A DNA stretch of 64,000 bases from Chryseobacterium sp. SNU WT5 (GTDB lineage Bacteria > Bacteroidota > Bacteroidia > Flavobacteriales > Weeksellaceae): positions 992,001 to 1,056,000 of the forward strand of contig NZ_CP041687.1 in the NCBI RefSeq assembly GCF_007362475.1. Reading direction: 5' to 3'. The notes beneath the pieces were generated by a model. The model was not told the DNA's origin, made no database searches, and saw nothing but the letters and a program-made list of their open reading frames with translations. The translations under genes were made by a program, and so were the position numbers. Shown in pieces: positions 17,359 to 26,708 of this stretch (positions are counted from its first letter, which is position 1; every line of letters starts with the position of its first letter).

Positions 17359-19950
17359 TTATTCAGCTTTCCTAAAAACAAGTCCGCTTTCCTCGAAATA
17401 ATCTAAAGTAATTCTATCACCATCATTTACATTGCCTGCAAGTATTTCTTTAGATAATTTATTCAATACCTCTTGTTGCAGAACTCTTTTTAAAGGCCTT
17501 GCACCAAAACTTGGATCATATCCTTTGTTAGTGATGTAAGTAATAGCGTCTTCTGTTGCCGTCATAATAATTCCACGGCGCTCCAACATTTCATTGAATC
17601 CACGCAATTGATAATGCACGATCTTGCCAATTTCTTTCTTATTTAATGGTTGGAAAAGAACGGTTTCATCAATTCTGTTTAAAAACTCTGGTCTTAAAGT
17701 CTGTTTCAACAAAGTGAAAACTTCTTCTTTCGTTTTGTCCACAATTTCTTCAACATTGTCATCACTAATCTTTTCAAAATTTTCCTGAATGATATGCGAT
17801 CCTAAATTCGACGTCATAATGATAATTGAATTTTTGAAATTCACAACCCGACCTTTATTATCAGTCAATCTACCATCATCTAAAACTTGCAACAAAGTGT
17901 TAAAAACATCGGGATGCGCTTTTTCAATTTCGTCTAAAAGTACAACTGAATAAGGTCTTCTACGAACCGCTTCTGTTAATTGCCCACCCTCATCATAACC
18001 GACATATCCCGGAGGCGCACCAACCAATCGCGACACTGAATGCCTTTCCTGGTACTCACTCATGTCAATTCTGGTCATATTATTTTCATCGTCAAACAGA
18101 TATTCTGCGAGCGCCTTTGCCAGCTCCGTTTTTCCGACACCAGTTGTACCGAGGAATAAGAAACTCCCAATTGGTTTTTTCTCATCACTTAAACCAGCAC
18201 GATTTCTACGAATTGCATCTGCGACAGAAGTGATTGCCTCTTCCTGACCGACTACTCTTTTATGAAGTTCGTCTTCAAGGTGCAATAATTTTTCTCTTTC
18301 AGACTGAATCAATTTAGTCACTGGGATTCCTGTCCATTTTGAAATCACTTCTGAAATATTTTCAGCAGTAACTTCTTCTTTAATTAATTCATTCTGATGG
18401 TTTTGCATCTCTAATTCGAGTTTCTGCAAATCACTTTCTTTTTCTTTTATTTTTCCATATTGAATCTCGGCAACTTTCGCATAATCCCCAGCTCTGGAGG
18501 CACGCTCAGCTTCTAATTTCAGCGCTTCAATATCTTTTTTTATCGCCGTTAAATCTTCAGATTTTTGTTTTTCCTTCAGCCATTTCGCATTGATCTCATT
18601 TCTATCAGCTGAGACTTTTGAAATGTCTTCTTTTAAATGCTGAACCTTGATATCATTTCCTTCTCTTGAAATTGCTGCCAGTTCAATTTCCATCTGCATC
18701 AGTTTACGATCCAAAACATCGAGTTCTTCTGGTTTTGAATTGATTTCCATTCTCAACTTAGCGGAAGCTTCATCAATTAAATCGATGGCTTTATCCGGTA
18801 AAAACCGATCCGAAATATAGCGTTGAGATTGTTCAACGGCAGCAATAATCGCTTCGTCTTTGATACGAACTTTATGGTGTGCTTCGTATTTATCTTTAAT
18901 TCCACGCAAAATGGAAATCGCCGATTCTGTATCAGGTTCTTCAACCATCACTTTTTGAAAACGTCTTTCTAAGGCTTTATCTTTTTCAAAATATTTTTGA
19001 TATTCATTTAAAGTCGTTGCACCAATCGCACGAAGCTCACCTCTTGCCAAAGCGGGTTTCAAAATATTTGCAGCATCCATTGCGCCGTCTCCTCCGCCAG
19101 CACCTACCAGAGTATGAATCTCGTCGATGAAGAGAATTATTTGCCCCTCCGATTTAGTAACTTCATTAATCACCGATTTCAGCCGTTCTTCAAATTCTCC
19201 TTTGTATTTTGCACCGGCAATCAAAGCACCCATATCTAAGGAGTACAACGTTTTATCCTGCAAGTTTTCAGGAATATCACCGGAAATAATTCGGTGTGCA
19301 ATTCCTTCTGCTATCGCAGTTTTACCAACGCCGGGTTCACCAATTAAGATTGGGTTGTTTTTAGTTCTTCTGGAAAGAATTTGTAAAACACGACGAATCT
19401 CTTCATCTCTTCCAATTACTGGATCGAGTTTTCCTTCCGCAGCGAGTTCATTAAAATTCTTGGCGTACTTATTCAGACTTTGATAAGTTTCCTCAGAACT
19501 TGCGGAAGTTGCTTTCGAACCTTTTCGCAATTCTTTGATAGCCATCTCTAAACCACTTTTGGTAATGCCCATATCTTTGAGCATTTTCGAAACATCGGAA
19601 TTTACATCGAGAAGTGAAAGCCAAAGATGTTCAATGGTCACAAATTCATCATCCATTTTCTTGGCGACATTTGGTGCATCGAGCAAAACTTTATTGGCAG
19701 ATTGAGAAAGGTAAACATTTCCACCTTCTACTTTCGGTAGTTTTTCAATATTCTCGCGGTTTCTCTCTCGGACTAAAGTTAATTCTGCTTCTGATTTCTT
19801 TAATAAAAATTCAGAAATATTTTCATCTATCTGGAAAATACCTTCCAATAAATGTTGTGGTTCTATACTTTGATTGCCAAACTCCATCGCGATCTGTTGC
19901 GCTTTCTGAATGGCTTCCTGTGATTTTACGGTATATTGATTTAAGTTCAT
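17359..19950 (-). CDS. clpB: ATP-dependent disaggregase ClpB
   Basis: Cytoplasmic hexameric AAA+ chaperone that pulls proteins out of aggregates together with DnaK. The 863-residue protein has the full order: N-domain (about 1-150), AAA1 with GEPGVGKTAIAEG, the long coiled-coil middle domain (about 400-530), AAA2 with GTTGVGKTELAKAL, and the C-terminal domain. The middle domain identifies ClpB as opposed to ClpA or ClpC. It is a single gene; no heat-shock operator was recognised upstream. Confidence 0.98.
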   Translation of the reverse strand: MNLNQYTVKSQEAIQKAQQIAMEFGNQSIEPQHLLEGIFQIDENISEFLLKKSEAELTLVRERNRENIEKLPKVEGGNVYLSQSANKVLLDAPNVAKKMDDEFVTIEHLWLSLLDVNSDVSKMLKDMGITKSGLEMAIKELRKGSKATSASSEETYQSLNKYAKNFNELAAEGKLDPVIGRDEEIRRVLQILSRRTKNNPILIGEPGVGKTAIAEGIAHRIISGDIPENLQDKTLYSLDMGALIAGAKYKGEFEERLKSVINEVTKSEGQIILFIDEIHTLVGAGGGDGAMDAANILKPALARGELRAIGATTLNEYQKYFEKDKALERRFQKVMVEEPDTESAISILRGIKDKYEAHHKVRIKDEAIIAAVEQSQRYISDRFLPDKAIDLIDEASAKLRMEINSKPEELDVLDRKLMQMEIELAAISREGNDIKVQHLKEDISKVSADRNEINAKWLKEKQKSEDLTAIKKDIEALKLEAERASRAGDYAKVAEIQYGKIKEKESDLQKLELEMQNHQNELIKEEVTAENISEVISKWTGIPVTKLIQSEREKLLHLEDELHKRVVGQEEAITSVADAIRRNRAGLSDEKKPIGSFLFLGTTGVGKTELAKALAEYLFDDENNMTRIDMSEYQERHSVSRLVGAPPGYVGYDEGGQLTEAVRRRPYSVVLLDEIEKAHPDVFNTLLQVLDDGRLTDNKGRVVNFKNSIIIMTSNLGSHIIQENFEKISDDNVEEIVDKTKEEVFTLLKQTLRPEFLNRIDETVLFQPLNKKEIGKIVHYQLRGFNEMLERRGIIMTATEDAITYITNKGYDPSFGARPLKRVLQQEVLNKLSKEILAGNVNDGDRITLDYFEESGLVFRKAE

Positions 19951-20293
19951 AATAGTAAGTTTTTAATTATCAGAAACAATAAGAATCCATAATCTTGTAC
20001 GAATTCCTAATGTCTCTTTACAATCATTTTTTAATTCTTATTTCAGTTACTCAAAAAGCATTCTTTTATTTAAAATTAAACTAAATGAGTCAAAATTTCC
20101 GAATTTCACAAAAACTGATAAAAATATTAAGTCAAAATTTCCGATTTTGTAACTTTAAATTAATTCTAGCAGCTGAAATTATAACAGAAATGAATTTTAA
20201 TTAAAATAGTGAATGAAATAAACAAGCCGTTTTTATACGTTTCAAAAAATAAGTATATTTGTTGAACTCACTTTTTTCGAGATTTAAAATACT
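19951..20293. other. Divergent promoter region of clpB and paaE
   Basis: 343 bp of AT-rich sequence. It contains the paaE -7 box at 20254-20261. A direct repeat of the words 'gtcaaaatttccga' (about 20092 and 20132) may be regulatory. No gene is seen. Confidence 0.5.
20254..20261 (+). promoter_or_regulatory. Candidate paaE -7 box
   Basis: TATATTTG, an exact TAnnTTTG match, 32 bp before the paaE start codon. Confidence 0.6.
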
Positions 20294-21382
20294 ATGCATC
20301 ATTTTCATCAATTAAAAGCAACGAAAGTATCACGGGAAACAAACGATTGCGTCCATATCGCATTTGAAATTCCTGAAAACTTAAAACATGAATTTTCTTT
20401 TAAACAAGGACAATACCTAAATGTTAGGTTTGTTTTTGAAGAAGAAGATTTGCGGAGAAGTTATTCTATTATCAATGCGCCGAGCGAAGAAAACTCGGAA
20501 CTTGAAATTTTAGTAAAACATCTTGACGAAGGAAAAGTTTCTACTTATCTAAATCAACAACTAAAAGAGGGAGACCTTGTGGAAGTAATGGCCCCTTCTG
20601 GGCATTTCTATACGCATTATCATGTTTCAAATGAAAAGACGTATATTGGTTTAGCCGCGGGAAGTGGCATTTCACCCGTTTTATCAAACATTAAAGAAGC
20701 CCTTTTACAAGAACCAAAAAGTAAAGCCTATTTATTTTTTAGCAATAAAAGTTTCAGCGAGATTATCTTTAAAAAAGAAATTGATCATCTAGTTGAGAAA
20801 TTTGAAGGAAGATTAAAGGTCATCTTCTTGTTATCAAGAGAAAAGCATTTTGAAGACGAACTTTTCGAAGGGCGTATTTCAGCCGAAAAACTGGATCTTT
20901 TGTTCCAAAGATTTACGGATATTCCAGTTCAGGATTCGACTTATTTTATTTGTGGACCTTCGGAAATGATCAAAGGAATTTCTGATTATTTGAAAAAAGA
21001 AAAGAAAGTTCCATCGCTGCAAATCATGTATGAATATTATGCTGCGCCGGATGAAGAAGGAAATGCCGAAATGAGTGATGAATTTAAAGCGATTCCTAAT
21101 TTAGAAAGTATGGTTACTTTAATAATTGATGATGACGAATATTCATTTCACCTTAACTCAAAGAAAAACAGTATTTTAGACCAAGCCTTAGCCGAAAAAC
21201 TGCCCGTTCCTTTTGCTTGCAAAGGGGGCGTTTGCTGCACTTGCAAAGCACAAGTAATGGAAGGAGAAGTTTTTATGGATAAGAACTTTGCATTAACCGA
21301 AGACGAAGTAGAACGCGGATTCGTATTGACTTGTCAGTGCCACCCCACAACAAATGTAGTGATGCTGAATTACGATGTATAA
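20294..21382 (+). CDS. paaE: Phenylacetyl-CoA epoxidase reductase subunit PaaE
   Basis: Flavin/iron-sulfur reductase that passes electrons from NADPH to the di-iron oxygenase PaaA in phenylacetate breakdown. The 362 residues run in the order FAD domain (LRRSYSIINAP flavin motif near 58), NAD(P) domain (GLAAGSGISPVLSNI near 120; YFICGPSEMI near 217), then a C-terminal 2Fe-2S ferredoxin domain with ACKGGVCCTCKAQ and LTCQCHP cysteines. It is followed by an 86-aa gene and paaA in the same direction. PaaE-like reductases also serve other oxygenases, but the adjoining paaA makes the assignment firm. Confidence 0.93.
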   Translation: MHHFHQLKATKVSRETNDCVHIAFEIPENLKHEFSFKQGQYLNVRFVFEEEDLRRSYSIINAPSEENSELEILVKHLDEGKVSTYLNQQLKEGDLVEVMAPSGHFYTHYHVSNEKTYIGLAAGSGISPVLSNIKEALLQEPKSKAYLFFSNKSFSEIIFKKEIDHLVEKFEGRLKVIFLLSREKHFEDELFEGRISAEKLDLLFQRFTDIPVQDSTYFICGPSEMIKGISDYLKKEKKVPSLQIMYEYYAAPDEEGNAEMSDEFKAIPNLESMVTLIIDDDEYSFHLNSKKNSILDQALAEKLPVPFACKGGVCCTCKAQVMEGEVFMDKNFALTEDEVERGFVLTCQCHPTTNVVMLNYDV

Positions 21383-21407
21383 TTAATGAATTCTTAAAAA
21401 TCAGAAA

Positions 21408-21668
21408 ATGGAAACTTGGAAATTTGCCTCTTATATAGAAGAGAACAAAGAATATAAAATTGAAGGAATAAACATCTGGAATCACGACTGGCACTGCGCT
21501 GATCGAAAGATTGAAGTTATCGGCCCACGCACAGGAAATCCTTATCTATTTAACCAATACGAAATCCGAACGCCAGAAAAAATCGTAACTTTTGTAGCTG
21601 GTGAATTTTCTGATGAGTTGATGGGCCTTTATATGAGAGAAGGAAATGGTTTCCAAAAATCTTCCTAA
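21408..21668 (+). CDS. Unknown 86-aa protein between paaE and paaA
   Basis: I do not recognise this family. It is 86 residues, soluble, and rich in aromatic residues (INIWNHDWHC, NPYLFNQYEIR), with FVAGEFSDELMGLYM near the end. It does not look like PaaB, the usual small subunit, which has a different N-terminal pattern. It lies 25 bp after paaE and 39 bp before paaA, so it is part of the same transcript and may assist the oxygenase or its regulation. Confidence 0.7.
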   Translation: METWKFASYIEENKEYKIEGINIWNHDWHCADRKIEVIGPRTGNPYLFNQYEIRTPEKIVTFVAGEFSDELMGLYMREGNGFQKSS

Positions 21669-21707
21669 TTCCAAATCAAACATTTATAACCTTAAAATAT
21701 CATCCTC

Positions 21708-22652
21708 ATGGATCAAGATAAATTTTTAGAATACGTACAGGCCGAGAATAAAGTAGAACCAAAAGATGTGATGCCCGATGATTACAGAAAGTTATTGGTT
21801 CGTCAGATATCGCAACACGCACATTCCGAAATTGTAGGAATGCTACCTGAAGGCAACTGGATTTCCCGCGCTCCTACTTTGAGAAGAAAAATGGCACTTT
21901 TGGCAAAGATTCAGGATGAAGCTGGACATGGCTTATACCTATATGCAGCAACAGAAACTTTGAACAACGGCGAAATTGCGGCTGACCGCGATTCTACTTA
22001 TAACGATATGCTTTCCGGAAAAGCAAAATATTCCAGCATCTTTAACTATCCTGCACTATCTTGGGCAGATATTGGAGCAATCGGCTGGCTCGTTGATGGC
22101 GCTGCGATTATGAATCAAGTAATGTTGATGGGAAATTCTTACGGTCCTTATTCCAGAGCGATGGTAAGAATTTGTAAGGAAGAATCTTTTCACCAAAGAC
22201 AAGGTTATGAAATTCTTATGACGCTTTGCCGTGGGACGAAAGAGCAGAAAGATTTAGCTCAAGAAGCATTGAACCGTTTTTGGTGGCCAGCCTTAATGAT
22301 GTTTGGCCCAAATGATGCCGATTCTCCTAACTCTCAGAAATCAATGAACTATAGAGTGAAGCGTGAGAGTAATGATGATTTGCGTCAAAGATTTGTAGAT
22401 GTCACCGTTTCGCAAGCAGAATTTCTCGGTTTAAAAGTTCCTGATGAAAATTTAAAATGGAATGAAGAAACTCAACATTATGATTTCGGAGAATTGCCTT
22501 GGGGCGAATTTATGGAAGTTCTAAAAGGAAATGGACCGTGCAATAAAAAGCGCTTGGAAACGAAGAGAAAAGCACAACGAGAACATTCTTGGGTGAAAGA
22601 TGCGGCGATTGCGTTTGCTGCGAACATGAAAGAGGAAGCTGTAAATAATTAA
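21708..22652 (+). CDS. paaA: Phenylacetyl-CoA 1,2-epoxidase catalytic subunit PaaA
   Basis: Di-iron oxygenase subunit that epoxidises the ring of phenylacetyl-CoA. The 314-residue protein is full length, with ferritin-like carboxylate/His motifs: an Glu/His helix at [18 protein letters not shown] (about 67-85) and [14 protein letters not shown] (about 157-170). Normally PaaA works with structural partner PaaC and with PaaB and PaaD, usually encoded just downstream. Here the next gene is hutG, after a long inverted repeat. The enzyme therefore cannot be complete from this locus alone. Confidence 0.95.
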   Translation: MDQDKFLEYVQAENKVEPKDVMPDDYRKLLVRQISQHAHSEIVGMLPEGNWISRAPTLRRKMALLAKIQDEAGHGLYLYAATETLNNGEIAADRDSTYNDMLSGKAKYSSIFNYPALSWADIGAIGWLVDGAAIMNQVMLMGNSYGPYSRAMVRICKEESFHQRQGYEILMTLCRGTKEQKDLAQEALNRFWWPALMMFGPNDADSPNSQKSMNYRVKRESNDDLRQRFVDVTVSQAEFLGLKVPDENLKWNEETQHYDFGELPWGEFMEVLKGNGPCNKKRLETKRKAQREHSWVKDAAIAFAANMKEEAVNN

Positions 22653-22706
22653 GGAGCTTTCAAGTTTTTTAACCTGGAAAAGACACAAGAGCTTTCGTAT
22701 AATAAT

Positions 22707-22777
22707 AAGCTATTCAAAAGTTTGCAAAAGAATCACCTAATTAAAGGTTTTGCTTTCCACATTCTTTTGAATAGCTT
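22707..22777. terminator. Long inverted repeat / terminator after paaA
   Basis: Perfect 14-bp arms AAGCTATTCAAAAG and CTTTTGAATAGCTT enclose 43 nt that can form a further stem (GCAAAA...TTTTGC, ACCT...AGGT). A T8 run follows on plus. It works as a terminator for the paa genes; its size is unusual, and it stands where paaB would be expected. Confidence 0.75.
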
Positions 22778-22819
22778 TTTTTTAACTTATTTATTAGGAT
22801 CTCGATTAAAATTAGAATT

Positions 22820-23740
22820 ATGATTTGGCAAGGACGTTTCGATGGCGAAGAACCATTATTTCACAGAGTTTTCCAGAGGGTTTCTTTGGAAGAGAATTAT
22901 AAAGTTATAAAGGAAAATGATTTTGTGCTTCACGGTTTTGCAGTTGATGAAGGTGTAAAAAGAAACAAAGGAAGAATCGGGGCGAAAGATGCTCCAGATG
23001 TGATTCGCAAGAATATTTCTAATTTCCCTGTCGTGAATCCAGAATTTAATTTAAAAGACTTTGGAAATATTCATTGTTACGACGACAATTTAGAAAATAC
23101 TCAGAATGAATTGGCTGAAAAAGTTAAAATCGTTTTACAAAAAGGTGGAAAATCTGTTGTATTCGGCGGTGGACATGAAGTGACTTTCGCCCACTATTCA
23201 GGTATCAAAAAAGCATTTCCAACTCAAAAAATTGGTGTTATTAATATTGATGCCCATTTCGACAATCGAGAAATCGACCCAGAAATAGGCGCAAGTTCTG
23301 GAACGGGCTTTTGGCAAATCGCACAGGAAGGCGACATTCACTCATTACATATTGGAATTCAAAGAAACTCAAATACTTTAAAATTGTTTGATACTGCACA
23401 TCAATACGGAATGAAATATATTTTAGCAGACGAACTCTTCTTTGAGAATCTTCCCAACCTTTATCTAAAACTCGACGAGTTCATCAAGAAGTCAGACGTT
23501 CTTTATTTAACCATTTGCATGGATGTTTTCAACGCTTCAGTCGCTCCAGGAGTTTCAGCTCTGGCTTATAACGGGATTTTCGCAGATGTAGCTTTTATGC
23601 ACTTGTTTAAAAATATCCTAAAATCAAAAAAACTTCTCGCTATGGATGCTGCAGAAGTAAATCCAACTTACGATGGCAATGAGATCACTGCCAGATTAGC
23701 CGCTTCTTTAATAAATGAATGGTTTATGCATACGGTTTAG
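22820..23740 (+). CDS. hutG: Formimidoylglutamase (arginase/agmatinase family)
   Basis: Mn-dependent ureohydrolase that splits N-formimidoyl-glutamate to glutamate and formamide, the last step of one histidine-degradation route. The 306-residue length and metal motifs fit: GGGHEVTFAHYSG (His), INIDAHFDNRE (DAHFD) and TICMDVFNASVAPG (Asp pair region). The N-terminus MIWQGRFDGE is typical of the flavobacterial enzyme. The other hut genes are not here, so the function is assigned by sequence alone; another ureohydrolase activity remains possible. Confidence 0.85.
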   Translation: MIWQGRFDGEEPLFHRVFQRVSLEENYKVIKENDFVLHGFAVDEGVKRNKGRIGAKDAPDVIRKNISNFPVVNPEFNLKDFGNIHCYDDNLENTQNELAEKVKIVLQKGGKSVVFGGGHEVTFAHYSGIKKAFPTQKIGVINIDAHFDNREIDPEIGASSGTGFWQIAQEGDIHSLHIGIQRNSNTLKLFDTAHQYGMKYILADELFFENLPNLYLKLDEFIKKSDVLYLTICMDVFNASVAPGVSALAYNGIFADVAFMHLFKNILKSKKLLAMDAAEVNPTYDGNEITARLAASLINEWFMHTV

Positions 23741-23931
23741 GTCACAAAAAAGATGATTTCAATAATAAATTGAGTTAATCATAAAATAATATCAAGAAAA
23801 AATTTACGAAACAATTTTTAGAGTACATTAGCACTGTGCTACTTAAAAAAATAAACGCTTATAAAGATGAATAAAACACTTCTTTATATTTGAAAAAGCA
23901 TTAAAAAAAGTTCTAATGACAAAGAATTTTA

Positions 23932-23939
23932 TATCTTTG
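23932..23939 (+). promoter_or_regulatory. acpP operon -7 box
   Basis: TATCTTTG, an exact TAnnTTTG match, 36 bp before the acpP start. The upstream 190 bp (23741-23931) contains no gene. Confidence 0.75.
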
Positions 23940-23975
23940 CATCAACTAACAATAATTTAATTAAAACAACTTACT

Positions 23976-24215
23976 ATGTCAGACATTGCATCAAGAGTAA
24001 AAGCGATTATCGCGGACAAACTCGACGTTGAAGAAACAGAAGTAACTCCAGAAGCTAGCTTCACTAACGATTTAGGAGCTGATTCTTTGGATACTGTAGA
24101 ATTAATCATGGAATTCGAAAAAGAATTTAACATTCAAATTCCGGATGATCAAGCAGAAAAGATCACTACGGTAGGACACGCTATTGCTTATATTGAAGAA
24201 GTAGTGAACAAATAA
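23976..24215 (+). CDS. acpP: Acyl carrier protein
   Basis: Carries growing acyl chains on a 4'-phosphopantetheine arm. The 79-residue acidic protein has the attachment site in [16 protein letters not shown] (Ser near 39). It starts the conserved flavobacterial run acpP-fabF-rnc and lies 24 bp ahead of fabF. Confidence 0.98.
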   Translation: MSDIASRVKAIIADKLDVEETEVTPEASFTNDLGADSLDTVELIMEFEKEFNIQIPDDQAEKITTVGHAIAYIEEVVNK

Positions 24216-24239
24216 TATTCTATCAAGAAAGAAAAATTT

Positions 24240-25484
24240 ATGGAATTAAAAAGAGTAGTTGTAACTGGTTTCGGCGCTATTACGCCTGTTGGAAAAAACG
24301 CCAAAGATTTCTGGGAAAGCCTTGTGAAAGGTGAGAGCGGAGCTGCTCCAATTACTCTTTTTGATGCCACAAAATTCAAAACCAATTTTGCGTGCGAAGT
24401 GAAAGACTTCGATCCATTTGCTCATTTCGATAAGAAGGAAGCGAAGAAAATGGACCGTAATACACAGTTAGGTCTTGTCGCTGCCCGAGAAGCCGTGGAA
24501 CATTCACGTATTATCGAAGACGGTGTTGACAAAAACCGTGTGGGCGTAATTTGGGGTTCTGGAATTGGAGGATTAGAAACCTTTGAAAAAGAAGTTTTAG
24601 GTTGGGCGAATACAGAAATTCCACGATTCAATCCATTCTTTATACCAAAGATGATCGTTGATATCACACCAGGACATATTTCTATAGAATACGGCTTTCA
24701 TGGTCCAAACTACGCTACTGTTTCTGCCTGTGCCTCTTCCGCTAATGCAATTATTGATTCCAAAATGCTGATCCAATTAGGAAAAGCTGACGTAATTGTT
24801 TGTGGAGGTTCTGAAGCAGCAGTTACCGCAAGTGGTGTAGGAGGATTTAATGCTATGATGGCACTTTCCACTCGGAATGATGATCCAACCACTGCCTCAA
24901 GACCATTTGACAAAGACAGAGATGGCTTTGTTTTGGGAGAAGGAGCAGGAACGATTATTTTGGAAGAATATGAGCATGCCATCAAACGAGGCGCTACTAT
25001 TTATGCTGAACTAAAGGGTGGCGGAATGAGTTCCGATGCCTATCATATGACAGCACCTCATCCGGAAGGATTAGGAGCTTATCTTGTAATGAAAAACTGT
25101 TTAGAAGATGCTGGCATTACTGCCGATGAAGTAGATCACATCAATATGCATGGAACTTCTACTCCATTGGGAGATATCGCGGAATCTAATGCAATTTCTA
25201 GATTACTTGGTGAACACGCATTTGACATTCAGATCAATTCCACAAAATCAATGACCGGTCACTTATTGGGTGCCGCTGGAGTTGTTGAAGCAATTGCCGC
25301 AATTCATACTATTATTCACAATATCGTTCCACCAACCATCAATCACTTTACGGATGATGAAAGAATTGATAGCAGACTTAACTTTACCTTTGGTACTGCA
25401 GTGAAAAAAGAGGTGAACGTAGCAATGAGTAATACATTTGGTTTCGGTGGACACAATGCCTGTGTACTCTTTACTAAAATTTAA
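24240..25484 (+). CDS. fabF: 3-oxoacyl-[ACP] synthase II
   Basis: Condensing enzyme that elongates acyl-ACP in fatty-acid synthesis. The 414-residue thiolase-fold protein has the Cys-His-His triad: Cys in TVSACASSANAI (about 164), His in NMHGTSTPLGD (about 304) and His in SMTGHLLGAAG (about 341), with the C-terminal NTFGFGGHNA. It follows acpP, its carrier. Confidence 0.98.
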   Translation: MELKRVVVTGFGAITPVGKNAKDFWESLVKGESGAAPITLFDATKFKTNFACEVKDFDPFAHFDKKEAKKMDRNTQLGLVAAREAVEHSRIIEDGVDKNRVGVIWGSGIGGLETFEKEVLGWANTEIPRFNPFFIPKMIVDITPGHISIEYGFHGPNYATVSACASSANAIIDSKMLIQLGKADVIVCGGSEAAVTASGVGGFNAMMALSTRNDDPTTASRPFDKDRDGFVLGEGAGTIILEEYEHAIKRGATIYAELKGGGMSSDAYHMTAPHPEGLGAYLVMKNCLEDAGITADEVDHINMHGTSTPLGDIAESNAISRLLGEHAFDIQINSTKSMTGHLLGAAGVVEAIAAIHTIIHNIVPPTINHFTDDERIDSRLNFTFGTAVKKEVNVAMSNTFGFGGHNACVLFTKI

Positions 25485-25498
25485 GACCGATATACTTT

Positions 25499-26263
25499 AT
25501 GGAGTTACAGAAATACATTTCTAAATTCCTAACCAAGAGAAAAAAAAAACTTTCTGAGAAAGACTATATTCTTTGTAATGAAATAGCCAAAATCATTGGT
25601 TGTAACATTCAGAATATCAATCTTTATCGAGAAGCGTTTTCTCTAAAAAGTTCCTCAAAAAATCAAAAAAAATCAAACTACGAACGCTTAGAATTTCTAG
25701 GTGATTCTGTATTGGGAACCATTATTTCCTGTCATCTTTTTTCAACTTATCCAAATGCTAATGAAGGTTATCTCACGCAGATGAAATCCAAAATAGTGAA
25801 TCGGAAAAATTTGAATAAACTAGGGAGTGAACTTGCTTTACCCGATTTGCTACAGAATGAATCTACTACACCACTGAGTGACAATATTGCAGGGAATCTA
25901 CTTGAAGCACTTGTAGGTGCAATATTTTTAGATTTTGGTTACGATGCTTGTAAGAGTATAGTTTTATCACGATTACTAACCGCCTCTGAAATAAATAAAT
26001 TAGAAAATAAAATTGTCAGTTATAAAGGTTTACTTTTGGAATGGAGTCAGAAGAAAAAAGTTAAGATTAGGTATGAGACTTCTGAAGAAATCCATGTACA
26101 TAAAAATTTAGTGTTCAGAACATGTGTTTGGTTGGATCATGATAACGTATCTAATGCGACAGACACTTCTAAAAAGAAAGCCGAAGAGAAAGCTGCCCAA
26201 CGCGCTTTTTATATATTAAATAAAAAACAGTGCATCCTTGAAAACCCAAAAGATCACACTTGA
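25499..26263 (+). CDS. rnc: Ribonuclease III
   Basis: Double-strand-specific endoribonuclease for rRNA and mRNA processing. The signature ERLEFLGDSVLG (about 61-72) and the second acidic cluster NLLEALVGAIFLDFG (about 130-144) supply the Mg ligands; the last ~70 residues are the dsRNA-binding domain ending KKKAEEKAAQRAF. The 254-residue length is standard. Its end overlaps the next gene by 26 bp. Confidence 0.97.
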   Translation: MELQKYISKFLTKRKKKLSEKDYILCNEIAKIIGCNIQNINLYREAFSLKSSSKNQKKSNYERLEFLGDSVLGTIISCHLFSTYPNANEGYLTQMKSKIVNRKNLNKLGSELALPDLLQNESTTPLSDNIAGNLLEALVGAIFLDFGYDACKSIVLSRLLTASEINKLENKIVSYKGLLLEWSQKKKVKIRYETSEEIHVHKNLVFRTCVWLDHDNVSNATDTSKKKAEEKAAQRAFYILNKKQCILENPKDHT

Positions 26264-26708
26264 TATTGATGAAGACGAAGAAATCACCCTAGGATTAATT
26301 CGATTGGTAAAGAAAGTTCCGCACCATGAGCTTTTCTTTCATCTCAATGTGCTCAATCCCTTCACTTTCAAAAGGATCGCTGACTTACATTTTCAAGGTA
26401 ATTACTACGATTATTATTATCCAAGGTATGAGGCGTTTCATCACGACTCACAGATCTGCATTCATATTATAGCAAATAAATCCAGCCATAGCCTTCAGAA
26501 GAAAACTTCTGTTGAACTTTTTCAGGCAGAGCAAGATATCAATTATTTACTCGATGATTTTCAAGATGTCGAATACTTAATCCAAACCTCTGAGCCGTTT
26601 GGCGATTTTTCTGTAATTTTGCTCCCTGAAAATCTGATGTTTCAGATCCAAGATTTTCAATTAAGTCCTCAAGAGAGACTTTATCAACTTATACAATACT
26701 ATGAATAA
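26238..26708 (+). CDS. IPExxxVDY family protein
   Basis: A 156-residue protein of a family that in flavobacteria sits between rnc and pyk. The role is unknown. It begins with a TTG inside the rnc coding region (26-bp overlap); there is no in-frame ATG near, and KTQKITLDIDE is the expected family start. The Glu-rich middle and FSVILLPENLMFQIQDFQL end correspond to the named motif in a weak form. Its end overlaps pyk by 8 bp, so rnc, this gene and pyk are translationally coupled. Confidence 0.8.
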   Translation: MKTQKITLDIDEDEEITLGLIRLVKKVPHHELFFHLNVLNPFTFKRIADLHFQGNYYDYYYPRYEAFHHDSQICIHIIANKSSHSLQKKTSVELFQAEQDINYLLDDFQDVEYLIQTSEPFGDFSVILLPENLMFQIQDFQLSPQERLYQLIQYYE

